From Hyphomonadaceae bacterium (lineage in GTDB: Bacteria; Pseudomonadota; Alphaproteobacteria; Rhizobiales; Hyphomicrobiaceae), in NCBI GenBank assembly GCA_019747815.1, contig JAIEQJ010000023.1, positions 1-64,000 of the forward strand: 64,000 nt of DNA. Direction: 5' to 3'. Positions 1 through 8,828 of this stretch are shown here, piece by piece. The notes beneath the pieces were generated by a model. It worked only from the letters and a program-made list of their open reading frames with translations. It made no database searches and was not told the origin of the DNA. Position 1 is the first letter of the stretch. Each line of letters starts with the position of its first letter. The translations under genes were made by a program, and so were the position numbers.

Positions 1-40
1 CTGTCGCACGGCCCCGCCGGGGCGGGGATAAGTGCCCCCC

Positions 41-85
41 TGTCATCCCGCAAGTCTGCGCAGCAGACGATCCGGGACCCAGGGC
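41..85. repeat. Extragenic palindrome (GTCATCCCG family), copy 1
   Basis: Begins TGTCATCCCG and ends CCGGGACCCAGGGC with a small TCTGC/GCAGA hairpin inside. It matches about ten other intergenic copies in the window. It lies past the 3' end of the efflux pump gene. A short GC-rich hairpin (CCCCGCC/GGCGGGG, 12-27) precedes it. No gene is visible in 1-172. Confidence 0.7.
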
Positions 86-172
86 CGCCGATGATCGCGT
101 GCAAGCTTCAGTCCTGGATACCGGCTTGTGCTCGCACGCGGCCGGCATGGACAAAACCAGCGCGAAACCCGC

Positions 173-3100
173 CTACTCCGCCGGCTGCGGCACCCCATGA
201 CCGTGACCGGCGCCATGGCCCGTCGGCGCCAGCCTGCCGCCGACCAGGCGGCGGACGACGATATAGAACACCGGCGTGAAGATCAGGCCGAACACGGTCA
301 CCCCGATCATGCCCCAGAACACGGCCGTGCCCAGCGCGATGCGCATCTCCGCGCCGGCACCGATGGCCAGGTACAGCGGCACCACGCCCAGGGTGAACGC
401 CAGCGACGTCATCAGGATCGGCCGCAGCCTGAGGCGGCACGCCTCCACCGCCGCCGTCACCGTATCCTTGCCCTGCTCCTCGAGCTGGCGGGCGAACTCG
501 ACGATGAGGATCGCGTTCTTGGCGGCGAGCGCGATCAGCACGACAAAGCCGATCTGGGTGAGAATGTTGATCTCGCGGCCGTGCAGCCACACGCCGAACG
601 CGGCCGAGAGCAGGCACATCGGCACGATGAGCATGATGGCGAGCGGCAGCGACCAGCTCTCGTACTGCGCCGCCAGCGCCAGAAACACGAAGATGACGCT
701 CAGCACGAAGATATAGTAGCCCGTGCGCCCGACCTTGGCCTCCTGGTAGGACAGATCGGTCCACTCGTAATTGATGCCGGGCGGCAGCTTGTCCTGCGCC
801 AGGGCCCGCATGATCTGCAGCGCCTGGCCCGAGCTGATGCCCGCTGCGCCCGCCCCCTGCACCTCGGCGGACGGAAACAGGTTGTAGCGCGGTACCCGCT
901 CGGGGCCGGAAATCTCCTTGAACGTGACCAGGCTGCCCAGCGGCACCATGGCCCCCTCGGAGCTGCGCACCCGGATGCGCGACACGTTCTCCCGGTCCAT
1001 GCGGAAATCGCCGTCGGCCTGGGCCGTGACGCGATAGGTGCGGCCGAACATGTTGAAGTCATTGACGTAGGCGGAGCCCATGAACACACGCATGGCCTCG
1101 AAGATGTTGGTGACGGGCACCTTCATCATCTGCGCCTTGTCGCGATCGACGTCGACGTAGATCTGCGGCGTGGCGGCGGCGAAGGTGGTGAAGACGTTGG
1201 CGATGCCCGGCGTGCGGTTGGCCTCGGCAACGAACTCCTGGGTGAGGCGCGCGAATTCGTCCGGCGGCATGCCGAGCGTATCCTGCAGGCGCATGGAGAA
1301 GCCGGCCGACGCGCCCATGCCGCGCACTGGCGGAGGAATGAACACGAGGGTGTGGGCATCCTCGATCTGCGCCAGCTTGATGCGCACGTCCTGCGCCAGC
1401 TTGTCCACCGTCTGTCCCAGTTGGTGTCGCTGCTCGAAGTCGTCGAGCACCAGGAAGAGCAGGCCGGCATTGGTGGCGGATGTGAACGTGGCGGCATTGC
1501 GGCCGGTGAAGGCATTGGAGTATTTGACGCCCGGCACGCTCAAGACCAGATCGGTGGCCTGCCGCACCACCTCGTCCGTCCGGCCGATCGAGGCGCCAGG
1601 TGGGAGCTGCAGCGAGATGACCAGGATCGCCCGGTCGAGCGTGGGGATGAAGCCGGTCGGCAGGCGGGCCACGAACCAGCCGGCAAAGGCGAGCAGCAGC
1701 ACATACCCCACCAGCACCGGCTTCCATGCACGGGCGAGGCTGCGCACCAGCCGCGCGTAGGCGCGTGCCAGAACGTCGAACTGGGTGTCGAAGTGGCGGA
1801 AGAAGGCGTGCACGGGCCGCATCAGCAGCGCGGGTTTGGCCTGCCCCTCCGCGTGCGCGTGGAACAGCAGGGCGCACAGGGCCGGGCTGAGTGTCAGCGA
1901 CAGGAACAGCGAGATGGCGGTGGCGGTGGCGATGGTGACCGCAAACTGGCGGTAGAACTGCCCGGTGATGCCGCCGATGAATGTGGTCGGAATGAACACC
2001 GCCAGCAGCACCAGCGCGATCGCCACCAGCGCGGTGCCGACCTCGTCCATCGACACGCGCGCTGCCTCAAGAGGGGTCAGCCCCTCTTTCAGCTTGCGCT
2101 CGACGTTCTCCACCACGACGATGGCGTCGTCGACGACAATGCCGACGGCGAGCACCAGCCCGAACAGCGTGAGCATGTTGAGCGAGAAGCCGAAGGCCTG
2201 CATCACTGCGAAGGTGCCGATCAGCGACACGGGGATGGCGATGACGGGAACGAGCGTTGCCCGCCACGTCTTGAGGAACAGCAGCACCACCAGCACCACC
2301 AGCGCCGTCGCCTCCAGGATCGTCGCATAGAGCTTGCTGATGGAAACTTCGATGAACTCGGTGGGGTTGTAGGTGATGCGATACTCGAGCCCCTTGGGGA
2401 AGCTCTTGGCCATCTCGGCCATCGTGTCCTTGATGCCCTGGGTCGCGGCCACGGCGTTGGATCCCGGCTGCTGGTCGACGATGACGATCACGGCCGGATA
2501 GGTGTCGGCGTAGCCGCGCGCCGAGTAGCTGAGCGCGCCCAGCTCCACGCGGGCGATATCCTTGAGCCGCACCACGCGGCCGTCGGCGCCGATCTTGACG
2601 ATGATGTTCTCGAACTCATCGCCCGTCTTCAGGCGCCCCTTCATCTGCAGGGAGAGTTGAAACGCATTGTGGCCGTCGATCGGGGGCTCGCCCAGCGCGC
2701 CGCCTGCGACCTGGACGTTCTGGGCGCGCAGGGCCTCGAGCACCTGCTCGGCGGTCAGATCGCGCGCGGCCACGCGGTCGGGGTCAAGCCACACGCGCAT
2801 GGAATACTCGCGCACGCCGAACAGGCTCACGTCGGCGACGCCGTAGAGCCGCATCAGCCGGTCGCGGACGTTCAGCAGGCCGTAGTTGGAGATGTAGACC
2901 TGGTCGTAGGTGTTGTCCGGCGAGATCAGGTGGATGGCCAGCAGCAGGTCGGGCGAGCGCTTGCGCACGGTCAGGCCGTTGCGGCGCACCTCGTCGGGCA
3001 GCCGCCGCTCCGCCGCGCTGACGCGGTTCTGCACCAGCACCTGCGCTCGATCGATGTCGGTGCCCACATCGAAGGTCACGGTCAGCGACAGATTACCGTC

Positions 3101-3358
3101 GGAGGTCGACTGCGAGGCCATGTAGATCATGCCCTCGACGCCGTTCACCTCCTGCTCGATCGGCGCCGCCACCGTGTCGGCCACCGTCTGCGCGCTGGCG
3201 CCGGGATAGCTGGCGTTGACCGTGATGGTGGGCGGGATGATCTCGGGCAGCTGCGTGACGCCGAGGCCGGTGTAGCCCACCGCGCCGATGATGGTGACGA
3301 CCATCGCCACGACGGCGGCAAAGATCGGCCGGGCGATGAAGAAGTGGCTGAAGCTCAT
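173..3358 (-). CDS. RND efflux pump, inner-membrane permease (HAE1/AcrB family)
   Basis: Proton-driven export of drugs or other hydrophobic compounds from the periplasm and inner membrane, working with a fusion protein and an outer-membrane channel. The 1061-residue length, an N-terminal transmembrane helix starting MSFSHFFIARPIF, two large periplasmic loops and the GIVVDDAIVVVENVER motif (the proton-relay Asp pair of AcrB) are all typical. I chose the ATG at 3358 because MSFSHFF is the usual family start; a longer frame to 3481 adds an atypical low-complexity leader. It lies 46 bp downstream of the membrane fusion gene and is surely co-transcribed. No TolC-like gene or regulator is next to it. 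Substrate unknown. Confidence 0.95.
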   Translation of the reverse strand: MSFSHFFIARPIFAAVVAMVVTIIGAVGYTGLGVTQLPEIIPPTITVNASYPGASAQTVADTVAAPIEQEVNGVEGMIYMASQSTSDGNLSLTVTFDVGTDIDRAQVLVQNRVSAAERRLPDEVRRNGLTVRKRSPDLLLAIHLISPDNTYDQVYISNYGLLNVRDRLMRLYGVADVSLFGVREYSMRVWLDPDRVAARDLTAEQVLEALRAQNVQVAGGALGEPPIDGHNAFQLSLQMKGRLKTGDEFENIIVKIGADGRVVRLKDIARVELGALSYSARGYADTYPAVIVIVDQQPGSNAVAATQGIKDTMAEMAKSFPKGLEYRITYNPTEFIEVSISKLYATILEATALVVLVVLLFLKTWRATLVPVIAIPVSLIGTFAVMQAFGFSLNMLTLFGLVLAVGIVVDDAIVVVENVERKLKEGLTPLEAARVSMDEVGTALVAIALVLLAVFIPTTFIGGITGQFYRQFAVTIATATAISLFLSLTLSPALCALLFHAHAEGQAKPALLMRPVHAFFRHFDTQFDVLARAYARLVRSLARAWKPVLVGYVLLLAFAGWFVARLPTGFIPTLDRAILVISLQLPPGASIGRTDEVVRQATDLVLSVPGVKYSNAFTGRNAATFTSATNAGLLFLVLDDFEQRHQLGQTVDKLAQDVRIKLAQIEDAHTLVFIPPPVRGMGASAGFSMRLQDTLGMPPDEFARLTQEFVAEANRTPGIANVFTTFAAATPQIYVDVDRDKAQMMKVPVTNIFEAMRVFMGSAYVNDFNMFGRTYRVTAQADGDFRMDRENVSRIRVRSSEGAMVPLGSLVTFKEISGPERVPRYNLFPSAEVQGAGAAGISSGQALQIMRALAQDKLPPGINYEWTDLSYQEAKVGRTGYYIFVLSVIFVFLALAAQYESWSLPLAIMLIVPMCLLSAAFGVWLHGREINILTQIGFVVLIALAAKNAILIVEFARQLEEQGKDTVTAAVEACRLRLRPILMTSLAFTLGVVPLYLAIGAGAEMRIALGTAVFWGMIGVTVFGLIFTPVFYIVVRRLVGGRLAPTGHGAGHGHGVPQPAE

Positions 3359-3404
3359 GGGGCCCGGCCCTTGGTGTGCGAGCGAAAGCGCGGCATGCGC
3401 TCCA

Positions 3405-4619
3405 TCATTCCTGCGCCTTAGGAATGGCGCCGCCACCAGAGGAGGCCTCCGACGCGGCAATCGCCACGCGCTTGGGCTCAACCTTCAGGCCGGGCCGCAC
3501 GCGCTGCAGCCCGTTGGTGACCACCCAGTCGTCGCCCGCCAAGCCTTCCCGCGCCACCCGCAGCCCGTCGATGAGCGGCCCGAGCTTCACGTTCCGTCGA
3601 GCAACCGTCCCGTCGCCGGCCACGACATAGACGTACTTGTTGGTCTGGTCGGTGCCGATGGCGCTGTCAGGGATCAGGATCGCCGCGTAGCTCGGCGTGC
3701 CGGTGACGCGCACGCGGGCGAACAGCCCCGGCGAGAAGAGGCCGGCCTTGTTGGCCAGCACCGCCCGCGCCCGCAGCGTGCCCGTGGCTTGATCCAGCCT
3801 GTTGTCCAGGAAGTCGAGCTGCGCCTTGTGCGGAAAGCCGTGCTCGTCGGGCAGCGCCACCTCGACCAGGGCGCCAACATCGGCAGCCCCCACGCCGCGC
3901 TCGGCCAGCCGCTTGTACTTGATGTAGTTGTTCTCGTTGACGTCGAAATAGATGTAGATCGGATCCTGGCTGACGATGGTCGTGAGCAGAGTGGCGCCGG
4001 AAACGCTGCCGGCGCTGATCCAGTTGCCGGCGGTCACCAGCGAGCGGCTGATGCGGCCGGCGATCGGCGCGGCGATGGTGGCAAATGACAGATCGAGCTC
4101 GGCCGACTTGACCTTGGCTTCCGCCACCTTCACCGCCGCCTGCGCATCCCGCAGCAGCGACATCCGGTCGTCGAAGGTCTTGTCGGAAATGATCTTGCGC
4201 TCGATCAGCGGCTGGCCGCGCGCCACGTCGAGATTGGCGTTCTCCACCTTGGTGGCGGCGACGAACAGCTCGGCCCTGGCCTGCTCCAGCGCGCGCTCGA
4301 ACGGCCGCGGATCAATGGCGAACAGCAGGTCCCCCTGCTTGACGGTCTGCCCGTCCTTGAAGCGCACCTCGTTCAAATAGCCCGAGACCCGCGCCCGTAT
4401 CTCGACCGTCTCGACGGCATCGAAGCGGCCGGTATACTCGTCCCACTCCACGATCGTGCGCTGGAGAGGCTTGGACACGCTGACGGTCGGCGCTGGCGCT
4501 CCGGCCTTAGGCTGCGATGCCTGCGGCTGGCCCTGATCGCAGCCGGCCACGAGCAGCGCCATGGCTGCAGCAGCGAGCATCACCCTGGCGCGCGACGTCG
4601 AAACCAAGCCTACACGCAT
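3405..4619 (-). CDS. RND efflux membrane fusion lipoprotein (AcrA/MexA family)
   Basis: Periplasmic adaptor linking the pump at 173-3358 to an outer-membrane channel. 404 residues. The N-terminus has a hydrophobic stretch ending in the lipobox LVAGC, so Cys at about position 27 is probably lipidated. A biotinyl-lipoyl-like segment (RARVSGYLNEVRFKDGQTVK), an alpha-helical hairpin region and a barrel domain follow in the usual order. The ATG at 4619 fits the signal peptide; upstream codons to 4841 read through a repeat element and are unlikely to be coding. First gene of a two-gene operon with the pump. Confidence 0.93.
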   Translation of the reverse strand: MRVGLVSTSRARVMLAAAAMALLVAGCDQGQPQASQPKAGAPAPTVSVSKPLQRTIVEWDEYTGRFDAVETVEIRARVSGYLNEVRFKDGQTVKQGDLLFAIDPRPFERALEQARAELFVAATKVENANLDVARGQPLIERKIISDKTFDDRMSLLRDAQAAVKVAEAKVKSAELDLSFATIAAPIAGRISRSLVTAGNWISAGSVSGATLLTTIVSQDPIYIYFDVNENNYIKYKRLAERGVGAADVGALVEVALPDEHGFPHKAQLDFLDNRLDQATGTLRARAVLANKAGLFSPGLFARVRVTGTPSYAAILIPDSAIGTDQTNKYVYVVAGDGTVARRNVKLGPLIDGLRVAREGLAGDDWVVTNGLQRVRPGLKVEPKRVAIAASEASSGGGAIPKAQE

Positions 4620-4792
4620 GCCCTCGCACCTGTGGCCGCTGCGGGAAAGAAACGAGACCGACGCATACCCTTCCGGCGGCAATGGCCAGCGGCCGCCTGG
4701 GCGCAAGTCGGTCTGATGCGGCAAGTTTGGCCTGTGAGGCTCAGTCTGCGCAACCCTTTCTTTGCCAAGCCTGCGGCCCACGCCGCACCATG

Positions 4793-4838
4793 TGTCATCC
4801 CGGAATTCTGCGGCCGCAGAATCTCCGGGACCCTGGGT
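4793..4838. repeat. Extragenic palindrome, copy 2
   Basis: TGTCATCCCGGA at one end and TCCGGGACCCTGGGT at the other, enclosing a perfect 18-bp palindrome ATTCTGCGGCCGCAGAAT. It lies between the efflux operon and the TPR gene. Confidence 0.75.
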
Positions 4839-4889
4839 CAAGAATTGACCGCGATTGCCTTGTCGGGGCGGCCCATCGGCGCCACCGTG

Positions 4890-6563
4890 TCAGTTGCCAA
4901 ACAGCAGATCGAACAAGGTCTTGGGCTTGCGCCCGGTTCCGGCCCACGGCGGCCAGGACGAAGGGGTTTTCTGCTCACCGGCGACGCGCTTGACCGGCGG
5001 CGGCGGTTCCTTGGCCTTCGCCTGCCGCAACTGGAACTCATCGCTGGTGCCGTCGGCGCTGGCGACCACCAGCCGCCCCTCATCCCATGTCATCTTGGCC
5101 AACCGGCTGCCGCGACGCTGCGTCTCCACGCCCACCACCGTGCTCGCCTGCAGATCGATGATCGCCACCTGCTCGACCTCTTCCGGCCCGCGTGGGCCAT
5201 CCATCGTGCCGGCATGGAAGCGCAACAGTCCAATGCCGGCAAAGGGCGCGCTCTTCACTTCCCAATCCAGGATGCGCGGCTCACCCCTGCCCAGCATCTC
5301 GATGTCCACCTTGAGGCGCTGGAACTGCTCGCTGGTCGCCACGAACTGCCGCCCCTTCTGGAACACGCGCCAGCCGTCCAGGCCGGCATCGGCCAGCTCG
5401 GCCGCGTCCGCGCCAGGGCTCACCCCCAGCCGCGCCAGCGCCCGCGTCGCCTCCTTCAATTCCGGATCCAGGCTCAACGCCTTCTTGAGGTCGGCGATCG
5501 CCTGCGCGGCGCGCCCCTGCGCCTCGTGAATCTCGCCGCGCGCCCAGTGCGCCTCGGCGCTGTTGGCATCCAGCCGCAGCGCACGTTCGACATCCCTCAG
5601 CCCGAGCTCGGGCTGCTGCTGGCGGCGATAGGTCCAGGCGCGATAGGCAAAGGCCTTCGGCGAGCGCGGCTCCAGGTCGATGGCGCGCCCGAAATCGTTG
5701 AGCGCCTCCTCGTAGGCCTCGGCCTTGGTGTAGGCAAAGCCGCGCGCCACGTAGCCCCAGGCGGCTTGCGGATTGATCTCGATGGCGGTGGCGAAGTCTT
5801 TGGCGGCGGAGGCGGCATTGCCGGCGTCGAGATAGGCCGCCCCGCGCAGCAGATAGAGATGGGCGTTGCGCGCTTCGAAGGCGATGGCGCGGCTGAAATC
5901 CTCGATGGCCTCATCGTAGCGCTCGATCGCCGCCTTGGCTTCCGCCCGGCCACGGTAGGCGGCGCTGAAACGGGCATCGAGCGCCACGGCCCGTCCGAAG
6001 TCGCGAATAGCGCTCTGCGGCCGCTGTGCGGTGAGGTGGGCGCGCCCGCGTCCGGTCAATGCCGCAGGATTGGCGGAGACCAGCGCCACCGCCTTGGTGT
6101 AGTCGGCGATCGCCATGTCGATCTGGCCGAGCCGCATGTGCGCGCCGGCGCGATTGGAGAAGGCGGCGGCATAGCCCGGCGCCAGCACCAGGGCGCGGTC
6201 GAAATCCTTCATCGCCTCGCGCACGGCGCCGAGGCCCAGCAGCACGTTGCCGCGGTTGTTGTAGACCGCGGCGTACTCTGGATAGAGCTGGATGGCCCGG
6301 TTGAAATCGTCGATCGCATCCTTCGGGCTCTGCCGGCGGGCATGGGCCACGCCGCGGTCGGTCAGGATGACGGCGCGGCGCTCGTTGGGCAGCGTCTTGT
6401 CCGCCAGCGCCTCGGTGTAGAGGGCAATCGCCTGGTCGATGTTGGCGCGCGCCATGGCAGCGCCCGCTTCGCGGGCGCGCAGCGTGCTTTGATCGTCGGC
6501 GGCGCTGGCGGGAAGGGCCAGTGCCAGCCAGAGCGCCAAAGCGCGGAGCAGGAGCTGCCCCAT
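4890..6563 (-). CDS. Secreted tetratricopeptide-repeat protein
   Basis: 557 residues. An N-terminal signal peptide (cleavage likely after ALPASA, about residue 22) points to the periplasm. Residues 35-390 hold about ten consecutive TPR units; repeated signatures include YNNRGNVLLGLG, YVARGFAYTKAEAYEEALNDFGRAI and ALSLDPELKEATRALARLG. The C-terminal ~150 residues form a different, beta-rich domain I do not recognise. TPR arrays mediate protein-protein contacts, so a scaffold role is likely, but no partner is evident. It stands alone: the efflux operon lies downstream and a dehydrogenase upstream. Confidence 0.85.
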   Translation of the reverse strand: MGQLLLRALALWLALALPASAADDQSTLRAREAGAAMARANIDQAIALYTEALADKTLPNERRAVILTDRGVAHARRQSPKDAIDDFNRAIQLYPEYAAVYNNRGNVLLGLGAVREAMKDFDRALVLAPGYAAAFSNRAGAHMRLGQIDMAIADYTKAVALVSANPAALTGRGRAHLTAQRPQSAIRDFGRAVALDARFSAAYRGRAEAKAAIERYDEAIEDFSRAIAFEARNAHLYLLRGAAYLDAGNAASAAKDFATAIEINPQAAWGYVARGFAYTKAEAYEEALNDFGRAIDLEPRSPKAFAYRAWTYRRQQQPELGLRDVERALRLDANSAEAHWARGEIHEAQGRAAQAIADLKKALSLDPELKEATRALARLGVSPGADAAELADAGLDGWRVFQKGRQFVATSEQFQRLKVDIEMLGRGEPRILDWEVKSAPFAGIGLLRFHAGTMDGPRGPEEVEQVAIIDLQASTVVGVETQRRGSRLAKMTWDEGRLVVASADGTSDEFQLRQAKAKEPPPPVKRVAGEQKTPSSWPPWAGTGRKPKTLFDLLFGN

Positions 6564-6692
6564 CGATCATCCTTCTTCGCCACGTGCACGAGGGCGCAGG
6601 CGCCGCGCGCACAGCCTGCCGGGGACTCAGCTGTCAGCGCTTATAGCCCAAATGGGGCGAAACCGGAACGTCGGGCCGGGAGCCCCTCTCTC

Positions 6693-7781
6693 TCATCGCA
6701 CCAGCCCGGCCAGCGCGTCGCCCATCTCACGGCAGGTGGCCTTGCCGCCCATGTCGGCCGTGCGCACGTCGGTTTCCGCAAACAGGCGCTCGATCGCCGT
6801 CACGATCGCGTCGGCGGCCGCCTTGTGGCCCAGGTGCTCGAGCATCATGGCCCCCGACCACACCTGCCCGATCGGGTTGGCAATGCCCTTGCCGGCGATA
6901 TCTGGCGCACTGCCGTGCACCGGCTCGAACATCGATGGGAACTCGCGCTCGGGATTGATGTTGCCGCCGGGCGCGATGGCGATGGTGCCCGTGGTGGCGG
7001 GCCCGAGGTCGGAGAGGATGTCGCCGAACAGGTTGGAGCCCACGATCACGTCGAACCAGTGCGGGTTGCGCACCAGGTGGGCGGCCAGGATGTCGATGTG
7101 GAACTGGCCGATCTTGACCCCGGGATACTCCTTGGCGACCGCGGCGAAGCGCTCGTCCCAATAGGGCATCGAGATGGAGATGCCGTTCGACTTGGTGGCC
7201 GATGCCACCTCGCGGCGCTTGCGCGTCATCGCCAGATTGAAGGCATAGCGCATCACCCGCTCGCAGCCCTTCTTGGTGAACACCGCCTGCTGGATCGCCG
7301 CCTCCAGCTCGGTTCCCTCGTACATGCGCCCGCCGATGGAGGAGTACTCGCCCTCGTTGTTCTCGCGCACGATGAAGTAATCGATGTCGCCCGGCCGGCG
7401 ATCGGCCAACGGCGATTTCAGCCCTTCGAACAGGCGCACCGGGCGGAGGTTCACGTACTGCTGGAAGCCGCGGCGGATCGGGATCAGCAGGCCCCACAGC
7501 GAGACGTGATCGGGCACGCCCGGCCAGCCCACGGCGCCCAGATAGATGGCGTCGTGCTTGGCGATCTCATCCAGGCCGTCCGCCGGCATCATGGCGCCGG
7601 TCTTGGCGAAGCGCTGGCACGACCAGTCGAAGGTGTCCCAGACGTAGTCGAGGCCGAAGCGGCCGGCCACCGCCTCCAGCACCTTGATCCCTTCCGGCAC
7701 CACCTCGTTGCCGATGCCGTCGCCGGGAATGACGGCAATCCTGAGCTTGGTGCTGGGTTGATCGTTGCCTGGCCTCGCCAT
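6693..7781 (-). CDS. ttuC: Tartrate / D-malate dehydrogenase (TtuC/DmlA family)
   Basis: NAD-dependent oxidative decarboxylation of tartrate or D-malate in the cytoplasm. 362 residues, the normal size. The start of the fold (IAVIPGDGIGNEVVPEG), the loop GAVGWPGVPDHVSLWGLL and the metal-binding SNLFGDILSDLGP motif place it in the isocitrate/isopropylmalate dehydrogenase superfamily, and DHVSLWGLLIPIRR is characteristic of the tartrate dehydrogenase branch, not LeuB. ATG at 7781 follows an AGGAGC ribosome site. It is monocistronic and divergent from the hydrolase at 7891. Tartrate versus D-malate cannot be decided from sequence alone. Confidence 0.85.
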   Translation of the reverse strand: MARPGNDQPSTKLRIAVIPGDGIGNEVVPEGIKVLEAVAGRFGLDYVWDTFDWSCQRFAKTGAMMPADGLDEIAKHDAIYLGAVGWPGVPDHVSLWGLLIPIRRGFQQYVNLRPVRLFEGLKSPLADRRPGDIDYFIVRENNEGEYSSIGGRMYEGTELEAAIQQAVFTKKGCERVMRYAFNLAMTRKRREVASATKSNGISISMPYWDERFAAVAKEYPGVKIGQFHIDILAAHLVRNPHWFDVIVGSNLFGDILSDLGPATTGTIAIAPGGNINPEREFPSMFEPVHGSAPDIAGKGIANPIGQVWSGAMMLEHLGHKAAADAIVTAIERLFAETDVRTADMGGKATCREMGDALAGLVR

Positions 7782-7890
7782 TCGTGCTCCTCGCCATCTT
7801 GCGGTTCCTCGCCCCGGGTGTTACGCCGCCGGCGTGCCACGCGGCAAGTTATCCTTTGCCCAAACGGTGGCTGCCCCGCATCATGCGCCT

Positions 7891-8763
7891 ATGCAGAAGA
7901 GCCTTGGCCCTGCCGGGGATGCCGCTGATCCCGCGGCCGCCGTCGACGCCCTTGCCCGCACGGCGCGCAAGGTGCGCACGCCCTGCGGCGAGGGCACCAT
8001 GGTCTGGCGGGTGTGGGGCGCAGGCGAGCCGCTGGTGCTTCTGCACGGCGGATCGGGCTCCTGGACGCACTGGCTTCGCAATATTCCGGTCCTGGCGCAG
8101 CGGCACGAGCTGTGGGTTGCCGACATCCCAGGGCTCGGCTCATCCGCCATGCCGCCCAAGCCCTGGACCCCCGGCAGCATTGCCGAGGTCGTTGTGGCGG
8201 GACTGAATGCGCTGTTTCCCGGCGACAGGGCGCTGCGGCTCGCCGGCTTCTCGTTCGGCGGGCATATCGCCGGGCTGGCCGCCGCCCGGCTCAAGGCGCG
8301 CGTGCGCGAATTGACCCTGATCGGCGTCGCCGGGCTCGGCCTGCGCGCCGACCCGCGCGAGCCGTTCGCCAAGGCGCGCACGGGCATGACCGCGGCACAG
8401 ATCGCGGCCGTGTACCACCAGAATTTGGCCGTGCTCATGTTCGCCGACCCGGCCCGGATCGATGCGCTGGCCGTTCACCTGCAGGCGGAGAACATCAGGC
8501 GCGCCCGCTTCCGCAGCCGCCCGTTTGCCGCCACCGACGAGCTGGCCCGGGCGCTCGCCAGCGTCAGCGCGCCGCTGCAGACCATCTGGGGTACGCAAGA
8601 CATCATCGCCCGGCCGTCGCTGGATGCGCGGCTCGATATCCTCAGGCGGCATCACCCCGAGCTTGCGGTCCGCCTGATCGAAGGGGCCGGCCACTGGGTG
8701 ATGTACGAGGCGGCCGACCGCTTCAACACCGCGTTCCTCGACCTGCTGCGCACGCCGCGCTAG
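7891..8763 (+). CDS. Alpha/beta-fold hydrolase
   Basis: 290-residue soluble hydrolase. The oxyanion-loop motif VLLHGGSGSW is at about 49-58, the nucleophile elbow GFSFGG has Ser121, and a C-terminal GAGHWVMYE supplies the catalytic His. This is the common fold of esterases, haloperoxidases and C-C hydrolases; the substrate is not identifiable. The start at 7891 was chosen because the longer frame overlaps the promoter of the divergent dehydrogenase. It lies 65 bp upstream of the P450 on the same strand, so the two may share a transcript and act on the same compound, which is inference. Confidence 0.85.
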   Translation: MQKSLGPAGDAADPAAAVDALARTARKVRTPCGEGTMVWRVWGAGEPLVLLHGGSGSWTHWLRNIPVLAQRHELWVADIPGLGSSAMPPKPWTPGSIAEVVVAGLNALFPGDRALRLAGFSFGGHIAGLAAARLKARVRELTLIGVAGLGLRADPREPFAKARTGMTAAQIAAVYHQNLAVLMFADPARIDALAVHLQAENIRRARFRSRPFAATDELARALASVSAPLQTIWGTQDIIARPSLDARLDILRRHHPELAVRLIEGAGHWVMYEAADRFNTAFLDLLRTPR

Positions 8764-8828
8764 ACTGCCCCAACCTGCGCCGCCGGGCCTGGACTGCGCG
8801 CGGCCGCATGCTGGGGAGAGATGCACCC

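Noticed and set aside
128-3421. Very long plus-strand open frame over the RND pump
   Set aside because: It runs antisense to a clearly real efflux gene. Its composition (rich in Arg, His, Ala, Gly) is a high-GC shadow. Similar long antisense frames over 4632-7928, 8013-8828 and 52313-55021 are rejected for the same reason.
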